Below are positions 43,971 to 51,403 of a stretch of 64,000 nt of DNA, one piece after another. The stretch comes from Paractinoplanes lichenicola. Lineage in GTDB: Bacteria > Actinomycetota > Actinomycetes > Mycobacteriales > Micromonosporaceae. Both the position numbers and the translations under genes were made by a program. The DNA lies in contig NZ_JAENHO010000011.1 of the NCBI RefSeq assembly GCF_016785085.1, forward strand, positions 248,001 to 312,000, in the 5' to 3' direction. Positions within the stretch are counted from its first letter, which is position 1. Every line of letters begins with the position of its first letter. The notes below the pieces were generated by a model. It was given only the letters and a program-made list of their open reading frames with translations, ran no database searches and had not been told where the DNA came from.

Positions 43971-43976
43971 GGCCAA

Positions 43977-43982
43977 AAGATA
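43977..43982 (-). promoter_or_regulatory. -10 box (TATCTT) for leaderless gene at 43970
   Basis: On the minus strand TATCTT ends 6 nt before ATG 43970. It starts at the very end of the terminator hairpin of the preceding GT2 operon, so one 35-bp block ends one operon and begins the next. Confidence 0.5.
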
Positions 43983-44013
43983 GCCCGGCCGATCGAACCG
44001 ATCGGCCGGGCTA
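43981..44013 (-). terminator. Strong intrinsic terminator after the GT2 operon
   Basis: A perfect 15-bp stem: TAGCCCGGCCGATCG (43981-43995) and CGATCGGCCGGGCTA (43999-44013) with a 3-nt loop. It starts 17 bp past the GT2 stop. On the minus strand it is followed by TCTTTT. This is the clearest terminator in the window. Confidence 0.8.
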
Positions 44014-44029
44014 CGGGGAACAGCGAGGA

Positions 44030-45541
44030 TCAGACGGCGAAGCCGCGGTGGCGGCGCACCAGCTTGCGGAGCATGAAGATCGTCTGGGCGATCGTCGCGA
44101 TGTACAGGATCGGCCAGCCCAGCGACAGGATCGCCGACTGCACGCCCACGCTCTGCTGGGTCCAGGCGAAGACCGCGCCGCCCATGATGGCCAGCAGGAC
44201 GATCAGCGGCATGACGTAGGCCGAGCCCTTGCCCTTCTCGGCGTTGGCCTGCGCGGCCCAGTTGTCCTGGTCGGTCTTGGCCAGGAACTGCGCCCAGGCC
44301 GAGACGAAGTGACCCATGCGGATCCACATGTACAGCTCGGCGGGCACCATCAGGGCCGCGTACAAGAGGTCCGAGGCGCTCTTGTCCTTCATGGCCAGGG
44401 CCAGGCGCAGGTTGAGCAGGATGGCCACGGCCGGCGGGATCAGCCAGATCGGGTTGAAGACGAAGGCGTCGATCGACAGCGCCGCCACGAGCAGCAGCAG
44501 GAAGCCCAGCCGCGAGGCGATGTTGAAGGCCATCGAGATGTTCTCGAACCAGCGCAGCCGCAGGTTGGGGTGCAGCGGCTGGCCCTTGCTGTCGCCGCGC
44601 TGGCCGGGCCAGAACAGGTCGATGGCGCCGAAGTTCCACTTGACCTGCTGGCCGTGCAGCGCGCGCAGGTTGGTCATCGGGCCGACGAACGCGCGGGCGG
44701 TGGCGCTGATCTTGGTGCTGTAGCCGGCGTCCTTGATCTGCAGGGACAGCTTGCTGTCCTCGACCTCGGAGTCGCGCACCCACGGCGCCTGCTGGTGGTG
44801 GCGCACCATGACCATCTCGAGCGCGCGCATGTTGAACAGGCTGCACTGACCGCCGAGCACGGCCATGTTGCGGCCGCGCAGCAGGTTGTCCATGTTGAAC
44901 GCGGCGAACTGCGCGCGCTGCCCGGCGACCAGGAACCGCGCCATCAGACCCTTGCGGTTCTTGTCGATGGTGTAGATGGCGCTCAGGCCGCCGATGCGCG
45001 GGTCGTCGGTCATCTCCAGCTCGAGCCGCTCGACGGCGTCGCGGGCCAGCGTGGTGTCGCCGTCGACGCCGAGGATGAAGTCGTAGCCGCGGGACAGGAA
45101 GTAGCCGTAGTTGAGCGCGCCGACCTTCTTGTCGGGGTTGACGCCCATGTCGTGCACGTGGATATGCGTGACGAACTCTTCGCCCTTGACCGAGCGGGTG
45201 TGCTCACCCTCGAAACTCCGGGCGATCTCGGGGGTGTCGTCGTCGGTGTTGTTGATGATGACGTGGATGACGTCGGGCAGCCGGGTCTGGGCCAGCAGGC
45301 TCTTGAGGACGTCGGCGATCGTGTCCTGCTCGTTGTAGCAGGGGATGATGCAGCTGATCGTCGCGTGCCGGGGCGCGTTGGCGGCCCGGGCGGCGAGCTC
45401 GCCCGACACCGTCTCGACGGTCTCCAGGTCGGTCAGCTGCGGGGTGGCCGGCGGCAGGGCCAGCTGTCCCGCCCGGGCGCTGCGCGGCAGCAGTTTCTGG
45501 CGGTCGGAGGCCCGGCGGAAACCGGGAACGGTGTCGGTCAC
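44030..45541 (-). CDS. Membrane GT2 polysaccharide synthase
   Basis: A 503-residue processive family-2 glycosyltransferase. The cytosolic domain has SCIIPCYNEQDTI (about 63-75), DGDTTLA with the DxD that binds nucleotide-sugar, EVEDSKLS with the catalytic Asp, and HGQQVKW in the place of QxxRW. Four to five transmembrane segments follow (about 335-490). It resembles synthases of poly-N-acetylglucosamine/cellulose type, but the sugar is not determinable. Overlaps the lipoprotein gene by 4 bp. Confidence 0.9.
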   Translation of the reverse strand: MTDTVPGFRRASDRQKLLPRSARAGQLALPPATPQLTDLETVETVSGELAARAANAPRHATISCIIPCYNEQDTIADVLKSLLAQTRLPDVIHVIINNTDDDTPEIARSFEGEHTRSVKGEEFVTHIHVHDMGVNPDKKVGALNYGYFLSRGYDFILGVDGDTTLARDAVERLELEMTDDPRIGGLSAIYTIDKNRKGLMARFLVAGQRAQFAAFNMDNLLRGRNMAVLGGQCSLFNMRALEMVMVRHHQQAPWVRDSEVEDSKLSLQIKDAGYSTKISATARAFVGPMTNLRALHGQQVKWNFGAIDLFWPGQRGDSKGQPLHPNLRLRWFENISMAFNIASRLGFLLLLVAALSIDAFVFNPIWLIPPAVAILLNLRLALAMKDKSASDLLYAALMVPAELYMWIRMGHFVSAWAQFLAKTDQDNWAAQANAEKGKGSAYVMPLIVLLAIMGGAVFAWTQQSVGVQSAILSLGWPILYIATIAQTIFMLRKLVRRHRGFAV

Positions 45542-46185
45542 TGGGTGTCACCATTCGTGAGCAGCGGCAGGGTCAGGGTGTCGAGGGCCGTCGAGCGGTA
45601 GTAACTGTTCGACTTGGGTGCGGTCTCCACGAGGAGATCCAGCCGGATGGTCAGCGTGAGCGTCTTCGCTCCCGCGGTGGCCGCCGGCAACGTCACGACC
45701 GTGTTGTAGGGATACGGCGGGGTGACGTCGAACTTGCCGCTGTCGGTGGCGACCTCGGCCCGGGTGGTGCCGTCGTCCTGCGTCACCTGGAACGTGGTGA
45801 GCCGGACCCGGTGGGTGCTGTCGGTGTCCTCGATGTGCGCGGCGACATTGATCGTCTTCTGCGACTCGGCGGTGTAGAGCTTCGCGTTGTCGGACGTCCA
45901 ATAGGTCAGCGCGACCGAGAAGGTGCCCTGCTTGAGGCTGTGGGTGACGGTGCCCGTGTCGAGCGGCCCGCTGGCCCGGGCGGGCAGCTTGACCGCCTGG
46001 GCCGGGGCGGACGCCGAGGCGGACGGGGACGGTGAGGTGCTGCTGACCGAGCCGCCGGGGAGAAGCGGCTTGCTGCTGCTGGTGACCTCCTTCAGGCTCG
46101 CGCAGCCGGTCAGGCTGCCACAGAGCAGGGCGGCTGCCATGCCGAGGGGAAGAGCGGCTTTTACACCGGCGAAGCTACGAGTCAT
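45538..46185 (-). CDS. Lipoprotein partner of GT2 synthase
   Basis: A 215-residue lipoprotein: signal with lipobox SLTGCAS, a Ser/Pro/Ala-rich linker (SSTSPSPSASASAPAQ), then a beta-rich domain (FSVALTYWTSDNAKLYTAES, AAHIEDTDSTHRVRLTTFQV). No family recognised. Its stop overlaps the GT2 start by 4 bp, so the two are co-translated. An outer accessory role in polymer synthesis or export is inferred. Confidence 0.8.
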   Translation of the reverse strand: MTRSFAGVKAALPLGMAAALLCGSLTGCASLKEVTSSSKPLLPGGSVSSTSPSPSASASAPAQAVKLPARASGPLDTGTVTHSLKQGTFSVALTYWTSDNAKLYTAESQKTINVAAHIEDTDSTHRVRLTTFQVTQDDGTTRAEVATDSGKFDVTPPYPYNTVVTLPAATAGAKTLTLTIRLDLLVETAPKSNSYYRSTALDTLTLPLLTNGDTQ

Positions 46186-46277
46186 TCGTCCTGTCCCGCG
46201 GGGGTTCGGTTCGGGTCTGGGGACGTTGCAGATCGGCTGCCGGGCCGCGTTGTTGAGCAGTCGAGCTGTGACCGTCG

Positions 46278-47210
46278 TCACTCAGCGGCGTACCGGGCGC
46301 TCAACTCCGCACCGATACGAGCAAGTTCCGCCCGTACGGAGGCAGGTTCGAGCACTTCGACCGTCGCGCCCCACCCGGACAGCGTTCGCGCGACATCGAG
46401 CGGTGTGGGCGCACCGACCCGGACGCGCACCCGGCCGTCCGCCAGTTCGTCACCCGCGTGGCAGTGCCGCCCGAAGTGGTCGCGCAACACCCACACGAAA
46501 CGCGCAGGAATGAGCACTGTGGCCCACGTCCGCGACCGCCTTTCCTCCATCGCGCCGACCACCTCGCCCCACGCCGCGTCGAGGTCGAAGCCGTCCGGCC
46601 GCGCGAACGTCTCGGCCGTCACCTCGAGCCCGGCCAGCCGGTCGAGCCGGAACGTGCGCTGCCCCTTCGCGGTGCCGGCGATCAGATACCAGACCCCGTC
46701 CTTGTCGATCAGTCCCCACGGATCGGCCGTCCGCGCCGCGCCCCGATAGTCGAACCGCACCCGCTGCTGCCCGACGACCGCCGCCTGCAACTGCCGCACC
46801 TCGTCCGGCCGCTCCCGCGAAACCGCACCCCAGCGCGCAGGATCGATCAGGGTGGCGTCCGCCGCGGCCTGGGCCGGCGTCCGATACGTCTCCGGCAGCG
46901 CCCGCATCAGCTTGCGCAGCGCCGCCTTGACCTCCTCCGACGACTCCGCCGCCGGCCCGGCCAGCAGGAACAACGCCTGCGCCTCGCGGGCCGACAACCC
47001 GCTCAGGTCGGTCCGAGCCCCGCCCACCAGCTGCCAGCCGCCATGCCGCCCCGGCTGCGGATAGACCGGGATGCCGGCCGCCGACAACGCCTCGAGGTCG
47101 CGCCGGGCGGTCGCCACCGAGATCTCCAGCTCCGCGGCCAGCTCGGCCGCGGTCACCCGCCCCCGCGTCTGCATCAGCAACAGGGTCGCCACCAGCCGGT
47201 CCGCACGCAT
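46278..47210 (-). CDS. WYL-domain transcriptional regulator (YafY-like)
   Basis: A 310-residue regulator: N-terminal HTH (MRADRLVATLLLMQTRGRVT, then AAELAAELEISVATARRDLE), WYL domain (RVRFDYRGAARTADPWGLID then GVWYLIAGTAKGQRTFRLDR) and a WCX C-terminal extension. WYL proteins sense ligands, often nucleic-acid or nucleotide related. It is divergent from a VOC gene, with a perfect dyad in between. ATG 47210 aligns with family starts. Confidence 0.92.
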   Translation of the reverse strand: MRADRLVATLLLMQTRGRVTAAELAAELEISVATARRDLEALSAAGIPVYPQPGRHGGWQLVGGARTDLSGLSAREAQALFLLAGPAAESSEEVKAALRKLMRALPETYRTPAQAAADATLIDPARWGAVSRERPDEVRQLQAAVVGQQRVRFDYRGAARTADPWGLIDKDGVWYLIAGTAKGQRTFRLDRLAGLEVTAETFARPDGFDLDAAWGEVVGAMEERRSRTWATVLIPARFVWVLRDHFGRHCHAGDELADGRVRVRVGAPTPLDVARTLSGWGATVEVLEPASVRAELARIGAELSARYAAE

Positions 47211-47229
47211 GCCCAAATCCTGCCCGGAA

Positions 47230-47271
47230 AAGTGCTCAGAAGGTGAGCACTTATTGTCCGAGGATGAGCAC
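47230..47271. promoter_or_regulatory. WYL-regulator operator: AAGTGCTCA dyad plus third half-site
   Basis: AAGTGCTCA (47230-47238), 5-bp spacer, TGAGCACTT (47244-47252): a perfect 9-bp dyad. A further direct half-site TGAGCAC lies at 47265-47271, 21 bp (two helical turns) downstream and touching the VOC start codon. It fills the divergent interval, so it should control both genes. Confidence 0.75.
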
Positions 47272-47670
47272 ATGACCGCACTTCGTGGATTCACCACCGT
47301 CACGTTCTTCGCCGACGACCTCGACGCCGCCCGCGAGTGGTACACCCGCGTCTTCGAGCTCGAGCCCTATTTCGTCCGCGACGGCGCCTACCTCGAGTGG
47401 CGCGTCGGCGACTACGAGCACGAGTTCGGCATCCTCAACGCCGCCTACGCCCCGCACCCGCACTCCCCCGCGGCGGCCGGCGCCATCCTCTACTGGGCCG
47501 TCGACGACGTCGAAGCCGCCTACCGACGCCTGCTCTCCCTCGGCGCCACCGACCACGACAAGCCCACCGAACGCGGCCCCGGCTTCGTCACCGCCTCCGT
47601 CCAGGACCCGTTCGGCAACATCCTCGGCGTCATGCTCAACCAGCACTACCGCGACGTCCTGGCCCGATAA
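47272..47670 (+). CDS. VOC family protein under WYL control
   Basis: A 132-residue VOC protein: GFTTVTFFADDLDAAREWYT then RVFELEPYF at the start, AGAILYWAVDDVEAAYRRLL in the middle, and ASVQDPFGNILGVMLNQHY at the end. GAGGA lies 7 nt before ATG 47272. Divergent from the WYL regulator with a clear operator. A small-molecule detoxifying or binding role is likely but not shown. Confidence 0.87.
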   Translation: MTALRGFTTVTFFADDLDAAREWYTRVFELEPYFVRDGAYLEWRVGDYEHEFGILNAAYAPHPHSPAAAGAILYWAVDDVEAAYRRLLSLGATDHDKPTERGPGFVTASVQDPFGNILGVMLNQHYRDVLAR

Positions 47671-47685
47671 CCCCTTCCCCGTACG

Positions 47686-47747
47686 CCACGTCGCCGTCCC
47701 CAACCGCACTGACACCGAACCGGGGGCTCCTCGCGACGTACGGGAAA
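47686..47747. terminator. Inverted repeat with CGTACG arms after VOC gene
   Basis: TTCCCCGTACG (47686-47696) and CGTACGGGAA (47738-47747) could pair across a 41-nt loop in the convergent interval. No T-run follows, so termination is uncertain. It may instead be two chance members of the abundant CCCGTACGGG family. Confidence 0.3.
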
Positions 47748-47786
47748 CGCAAGGCCGTAGCGCGACCGCCGGGACGTTGCCGGTGG

Positions 47787-48071
47787 TCACGCGGGCGGCA
47801 GTCCCCCGTCGATCACCAGCGTGCGCCCGACCGGGTCAACCGCAAGCCAGTCGCTCGCCTCCTCGCCCGGCAACAACGCGGCCCAGTCATCGCGCCCGTT
47901 CCGCCGGAGCGTGAACCGCCACGCCTCCTGCCCGCTCGCCCCGCACCAGGCCCGGCCCCGGATCTCGTCGGCGTCGTACTCCTCCGCGACCAGCCCGTCA
48001 CACCACAAGAACCCGGGCAGCTCAGCACTGACCAGATACTCCAACCGCCCCCAGAACTCCCGTTCCTCCAC
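47787..48071 (-). CDS. Small conserved-looking protein, unknown
   Basis: A 94-residue acidic protein (WGRLEYLVSAELPGFLWCDG, AWRFTLRRNGRDDWAALLPG). The GTG start at 48071 is supported by a leaderless promoter TAAACA ending 6 nt upstream. No domain recognised. Divergent from the ParB-like gene at 48094 with overlapping promoters. Confidence 0.65.
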   Translation of the reverse strand: MEEREFWGRLEYLVSAELPGFLWCDGLVAEEYDADEIRGRAWCGASGQEAWRFTLRRNGRDDWAALLPGEEASDWLAVDPVGRTLVIDGGLPPA

Positions 48072-48077
48072 GTCCCC

Positions 48078-48087
48078 TGTTTAGCAT
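48078..48087. promoter_or_regulatory. Overlapping divergent -10 boxes
   Basis: Minus-strand TAAACA (48083-48078) ends 6 nt before GTG 48071. Plus-strand TAGCAT (48082-48087) ends 6 nt before ATG 48094. The two hexamers overlap by 2 bp, so the start codons of two leaderless genes are only 22 bp apart. Confidence 0.55.
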
Positions 48088-48093
48088 CGCCGC

Positions 48094-48435
48094 ATGGCGC
48101 ACACAGTCTCGCTCGGCGACCGCGGCTGGCACGTCGAGACGATCTGGCGGGCGGCGAGTGGCCTGCCGGTCCACGACCTGCCGCTCGAGACGATCCCCGA
48201 GCTGGACACGGACTGCTGGTTCAACGGCCACCCGCCCACGGTCCGCGCGATCATCGACCACACGCGCCGCATCCAGGAGGCCGACCTGACCAGGCCGGTC
48301 ATCCTCTCCGCCGGCGGTCAGGTGCTCGACGGCATGCACCGCATCGCCAAGGCCGTCCTCATCGGCCGGGCGACCGTTCCGGCCCAGCGCCTGCCGGCCG
48401 ACCCGGAGCCGGACTGGTGTCCCGAACCGGCATGA
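48094..48435 (+). CDS. ParB/Srx-like nucleotide-binding domain protein
   Basis: A 113-residue protein with the ParB N-terminal/sulfiredoxin-like signature VILSAGGQVLDGMHRIAKAV (about 83-102), the G-x-x-R/H nucleotide-binding loop. It begins HTVSLGDRGWHVETIW. Stand-alone domains of this kind bind CTP/ATP or act as small nucleases/kinases. Function unknown. Its 3' end overlaps the convergent GNAT gene by 77 bp. Confidence 0.72.
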   Translation: MAHTVSLGDRGWHVETIWRAASGLPVHDLPLETIPELDTDCWFNGHPPTVRAIIDHTRRIQEADLTRPVILSAGGQVLDGMHRIAKAVLIGRATVPAQRLPADPEPDWCPEPA

Positions 48436-48886
48436 CCAGCGTCCGCACGAACTCGGCCGCACCTTCGCGCCGATAGAACCGGACGGCGTCGTCGTTGCCG
48501 GCCAGCACGGAAATCCTCATCACCGTGACGCCCAGCCCGGCCAAGTGTTCGCGGGCGGCCCGCAGCAACTCCCGCCCGACCCCCGTGCCGCGCCCCTTCT
48601 CGTCGACGACCAGGGTCTCCAGCACGCCGACGTCGTCACCCCACTGCCACGAGCCCGGGGCGTGCACGACGCGGACCATCGCGTAGCCGATCGGCCGGTC
48701 CTCGTAGCGCGCGATCAGTAACGCCGTCCGGGGATCCCGTTGCCACTCCAGGTATTGCGCCCGCCGGAGCCGCCACGACTCGTCCGGGGTGCGCGCGGCG
48801 CCGAACTCTTCCAGATGCGCGGCCGCGGCCCGGTGATGCAGGTGGAGCTGGCGCCAGAGCGGCTCGATCAGGTCGACGTCGCTCAT
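48359..48886 (-). CDS. GNAT-family N-acetyltransferase
   Basis: A 175-residue acetyltransferase. The fold shows PIGYAMVRVVHA (strand 4), VLETLVVDEKGRGTGVGREL with the acetyl-CoA pyrophosphate loop (GRGTGVG), and GNDDAVRFYRREGAAEFVRT. ATG 48886 overlaps the ClpC2-like stop by 4 bp, so it is translated with it. Substrate unknown; it may acetylate a drug or a protein partner of the Clp-like gene. Confidence 0.88.
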   Translation of the reverse strand: MSDVDLIEPLWRQLHLHHRAAAAHLEEFGAARTPDESWRLRRAQYLEWQRDPRTALLIARYEDRPIGYAMVRVVHAPGSWQWGDDVGVLETLVVDEKGRGTGVGRELLRAAREHLAGLGVTVMRISVLAGNDDAVRFYRREGAAEFVRTLVMPVRDTSPAPGRPAGAGPERSPGR

Positions 48887-49578
48887 GCGGCCCGGGCGGC
48901 CGTGATCGCCGTTTCCGCGACGGCCTTGTCGACGCCCAGGCCGGAGAGCACGCCGGCGCCGTCCTCCAGTTCGAGCAGGGCGAGCAGGATGTGCTCGGTG
49001 CCCACCTGGGTGTGGTTCATCCGCAGCGCCTCCCGGAAGGTCAGCTCGAGGGCCTTCTTGGCCTGCGCGTCGAACGGGATCAGCGCGGGCACCGACTCGG
49101 CCGCCTCCGGCAACGCCACCGCCGCCCGTACGGCGTCGAGGGTCACCCCCTGCGAGACGATCGCCCGGGCGCCCAGCGCGGCCGGGTCGGCGGCCAGGCC
49201 GAGCAGCAGGTGACCGACGAGGATCTGGTTGTTGCCGCGGTTGCGGGCCTCCTCCTGCGCGGTCACGACGACCTTGCGGGCCCGCTCGGTGTACCGGCTG
49301 AACGCGTTGCCCGCGCCGAGATCGTTGTCGCTCTTGGGCACGAACCGCTTCTGGGCCGCCTGCTTGGTGACGCCCATGCTGGCCCCGATCTCGGTCCACG
49401 AGGCGCCCGAGCGGCGCGCCTGGTCGACGAAGTGCCCGATCAGGTGGTCGGCCACGTCGCCGAGGTGGTCGGCCGCCAGCACCGCGTCGCTGAGCTGGTC
49501 GAGCGGGCCGGTGTGCGTCTTCTTGATGGCCGCGATCAGGTCGTCGAGCCGGACCGCGTTGCCGATGGCTTCCGTCAT
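48883..49578 (-). CDS. ClpC2-like protein: HTH plus Clp N-terminal repeats
   Basis: A 231-residue protein with no AAA+ module. Residues about 43-80 form a helix-turn-helix (ARRSGASWTEIGASMGVTKQ, then AAQKRF). Residues about 93-231 are two Clp N-terminal repeats (FSRYTERARKVVVTAQEEAR, ILVGHLLLGL; FDAQAKKALELTFREALRMN, HILLAL). This layout matches mycobacterial ClpC2, which binds Clp-targeting natural products and represses itself. Here two CGTCAAC palindromes overlap the promoter, consistent with autoregulation. Followed by a GNAT gene. The same HTH occurs in the gene at 52589. Confidence 0.85.
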   Translation of the reverse strand: MTEAIGNAVRLDDLIAAIKKTHTGPLDQLSDAVLAADHLGDVADHLIGHFVDQARRSGASWTEIGASMGVTKQAAQKRFVPKSDNDLGAGNAFSRYTERARKVVVTAQEEARNRGNNQILVGHLLLGLAADPAALGARAIVSQGVTLDAVRAAVALPEAAESVPALIPFDAQAKKALELTFREALRMNHTQVGTEHILLALLELEDGAGVLSGLGVDKAVAETAITAARAA

Positions 49579-49579
49579 G

Positions 49580-49627
49580 CGTCAACCATAGGTTGACGTC
49601 ATCCCGACCGTCAACCCGAAGTTGACG
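49580..49627 (-). promoter_or_regulatory. Two palindromes over the -10 and -35 of the ClpC2-like gene
   Basis: Promoter on the minus strand: -35 TTGACG (49614-49609), 18-bp spacer, -10 TATGGT (49590-49585), 6 nt to ATG 49578, leaderless. Palindrome 1, CGTCAACCATAGGTTGACG (49580-49598), covers the -10. Palindrome 2, CGTCAAC-N5-GTTGACG (49609-49627), covers the -35. Binding at either would block RNA polymerase. Confidence 0.75.
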
Positions 49628-49629
49628 CT

Positions 49630-51396
49630 CTACGTACGCCGCTTTCGCTCATCTTCGATCGCCGGAATGACCTCCTCAACGCGCAACCGGCGATATTCGT
49701 AGTTGTCGCCGTGTCCGCGATCGATGTCGAACAGGCTGAACGTGTGCTCCCAGCCGTGACCGGTGAACGCCTCGTCGCGCTCGTGGCCGTCCGAGGTGGC
49801 TGATCGGCGCACCACTTGCACGGTCTTGTGCGTCATGTCGCTCACGACGGCGTAGTACTGGTAGATCTTCGGCGCGTCGGGCGCCAGCAGCCGGCGCACC
49901 AGGGCGATGTCGTCCGCGGCCGCCGCCAGCACGGTCGGCCAGGGCAGCCGCAGCGCGTCGCCGGGAGCGGTCAGGGCCGGCCACAACGTCATGCCGGGCT
50001 CCTCGGTGAGCACGCCGAAGACGAACGCCCGCGTCGCGAAGCCGGCGTCCCCGGGTTCGAGGGCCAGGCCCAGCAGCAGCCGCAGCAGGTGCCGGGCGTC
50101 GCCGAAGCGCATCGGGCCGCCATCGGTCAGGGCGGCCGGCATCGGATCGGCCCGCACCGCACCGCCCGGCTCCGGGGTCAGGGCGAGCAGCGGGCCGGCC
50201 GGTCCGTCGGCGGCCAGCACCGTCTCGCCGGTCCAGGTCGCGGCGACGGCGGGATCGCGCGGCCACTCGGCCCACACCTTGTCGCCGAAGCCGAGCACGT
50301 AGCGGCCGGCCGGGTCACGCAGGACGACGTCGGGACGGCCGAGATCGCGAGCGGCGGCGGCGAGCCGATGCCGGCGCAGGGCCGCGGCCTCATCCCGTAC
50401 GGGAACCAGGGTTTTGCGCCATGTCCGGGCCACCTCGCCCGACCAGCTCGTGACGGCCGTGATGAGATCGGCCGCGCGAGCCCGGTCGAGGTGCGGCTGC
50501 GGCGGCTCACGGCCGATGATGCGCGCCGACGAGTCCTGGAACATCAGGAAGGCCAACCGGCTCGCGGCGGCGGTCCAGGGCTCGACGCGCGGATCGTCGC
50601 GGTCCATGTCGCGGGCGGCCGCCCGCAGGGCGATGATCTCGTCGGCGGCCCGCTCACCCCGGTCGGCAGGCACGACGACCTGGTCGAGCAGTCGTCGCAA
50701 GGGCTCGGGCGGCCGGGGCGGACGCGGCCGGGCCGCCAGATACCAGCCCTCGGCCCGGTCGGGCAGGCGCGCATGACCGGCCAGCAGCTGCTCCAGCACG
50801 ATCTTGTGCTCCCGGGCCAGGGCGGCCCAGGCCAGCGGGTACGACTCCGGCAGGCCGCCCCGCATCGCCGTCAGCAGCAGGGCCTCGCTCCGGCCCCACT
50901 TCTTGCTGTCCGGCACCGTCACCGTCCGCCCGCGCTCGGCCAGCACCGCGCGAGCCGTCTCCACCGTCGCGGTGCCGCCGGCCCAGATCGGCAGGTCGGC
51001 GCCCAGATTCCGGCCGATCTTCGACGCCCCGTGCCGGCCGCCGCCCAGGTCGACGAACTGCGGTGCCCGCACGCGGACGAACGGGCCGGCCGCGCGTTCG
51101 TGGGCGAGGTTGTCGAGGTAGACGGTGTCGGGCTCGACGAACAGCGTCGCGGGCCAACGCTCCGGGGTCAGCAGCCGGCTCAGCAGCTGACCCTCGACCG
51201 ACTGGAAGAACACGTACGGGCCGTCGTCGAGCCGTACGAAATAAAGCACCGGCCCGTAAGCGGTCTCCCAGAGAATGACGTAAACGGTCACGTCCACCCC
51301 GTCGGCCGTGATCTCGAGCAGGTCGTGCACCACCTCACGCGGCCGCCGCTCGTGACGAACTCGGCGGGTCAGCCACGGTGCGCGCGAATCGGCCAT
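49630..51396 (-). CDS. 588-residue protein of unknown function
   Basis: Soluble protein from ATG 51396 with no recognised domain. The N-terminal 120 residues are beta-rich (VYVILWETAYGPVLYFVRLD, YVFFQSVEGQ). The middle is helical with RARAADLITAVTSWSGEVAR. The C-terminal part has IYQYYAVVSDMTHKTVQVVR and GHGWEHTFSLFDIDRGHGDN. Coding composition is strong throughout. It starts 7 bp after the MerR-methyltransferase stop on the same strand, so the two are probably one transcript; CATGAT 6 nt before the ATG could be an internal -10. Possibly a large regulator or enzyme; no assignment. Confidence 0.75.
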   Translation of the reverse strand: MADSRAPWLTRRVRHERRPREVVHDLLEITADGVDVTVYVILWETAYGPVLYFVRLDDGPYVFFQSVEGQLLSRLLTPERWPATLFVEPDTVYLDNLAHERAAGPFVRVRAPQFVDLGGGRHGASKIGRNLGADLPIWAGGTATVETARAVLAERGRTVTVPDSKKWGRSEALLLTAMRGGLPESYPLAWAALAREHKIVLEQLLAGHARLPDRAEGWYLAARPRPPRPPEPLRRLLDQVVVPADRGERAADEIIALRAAARDMDRDDPRVEPWTAAASRLAFLMFQDSSARIIGREPPQPHLDRARAADLITAVTSWSGEVARTWRKTLVPVRDEAAALRRHRLAAAARDLGRPDVVLRDPAGRYVLGFGDKVWAEWPRDPAVAATWTGETVLAADGPAGPLLALTPEPGGAVRADPMPAALTDGGPMRFGDARHLLRLLLGLALEPGDAGFATRAFVFGVLTEEPGMTLWPALTAPGDALRLPWPTVLAAAADDIALVRRLLAPDAPKIYQYYAVVSDMTHKTVQVVRRSATSDGHERDEAFTGHGWEHTFSLFDIDRGHGDNYEYRRLRVEEVIPAIEDERKRRT

Positions 51397-51403
51397 CACC
51401 CCA

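Noticed and set aside
47686..47747. Firm terminator call
   Set aside because: The loop is 41 nt, there is no T-run, and CGTACG palindromes are common here. Listed at low confidence only.
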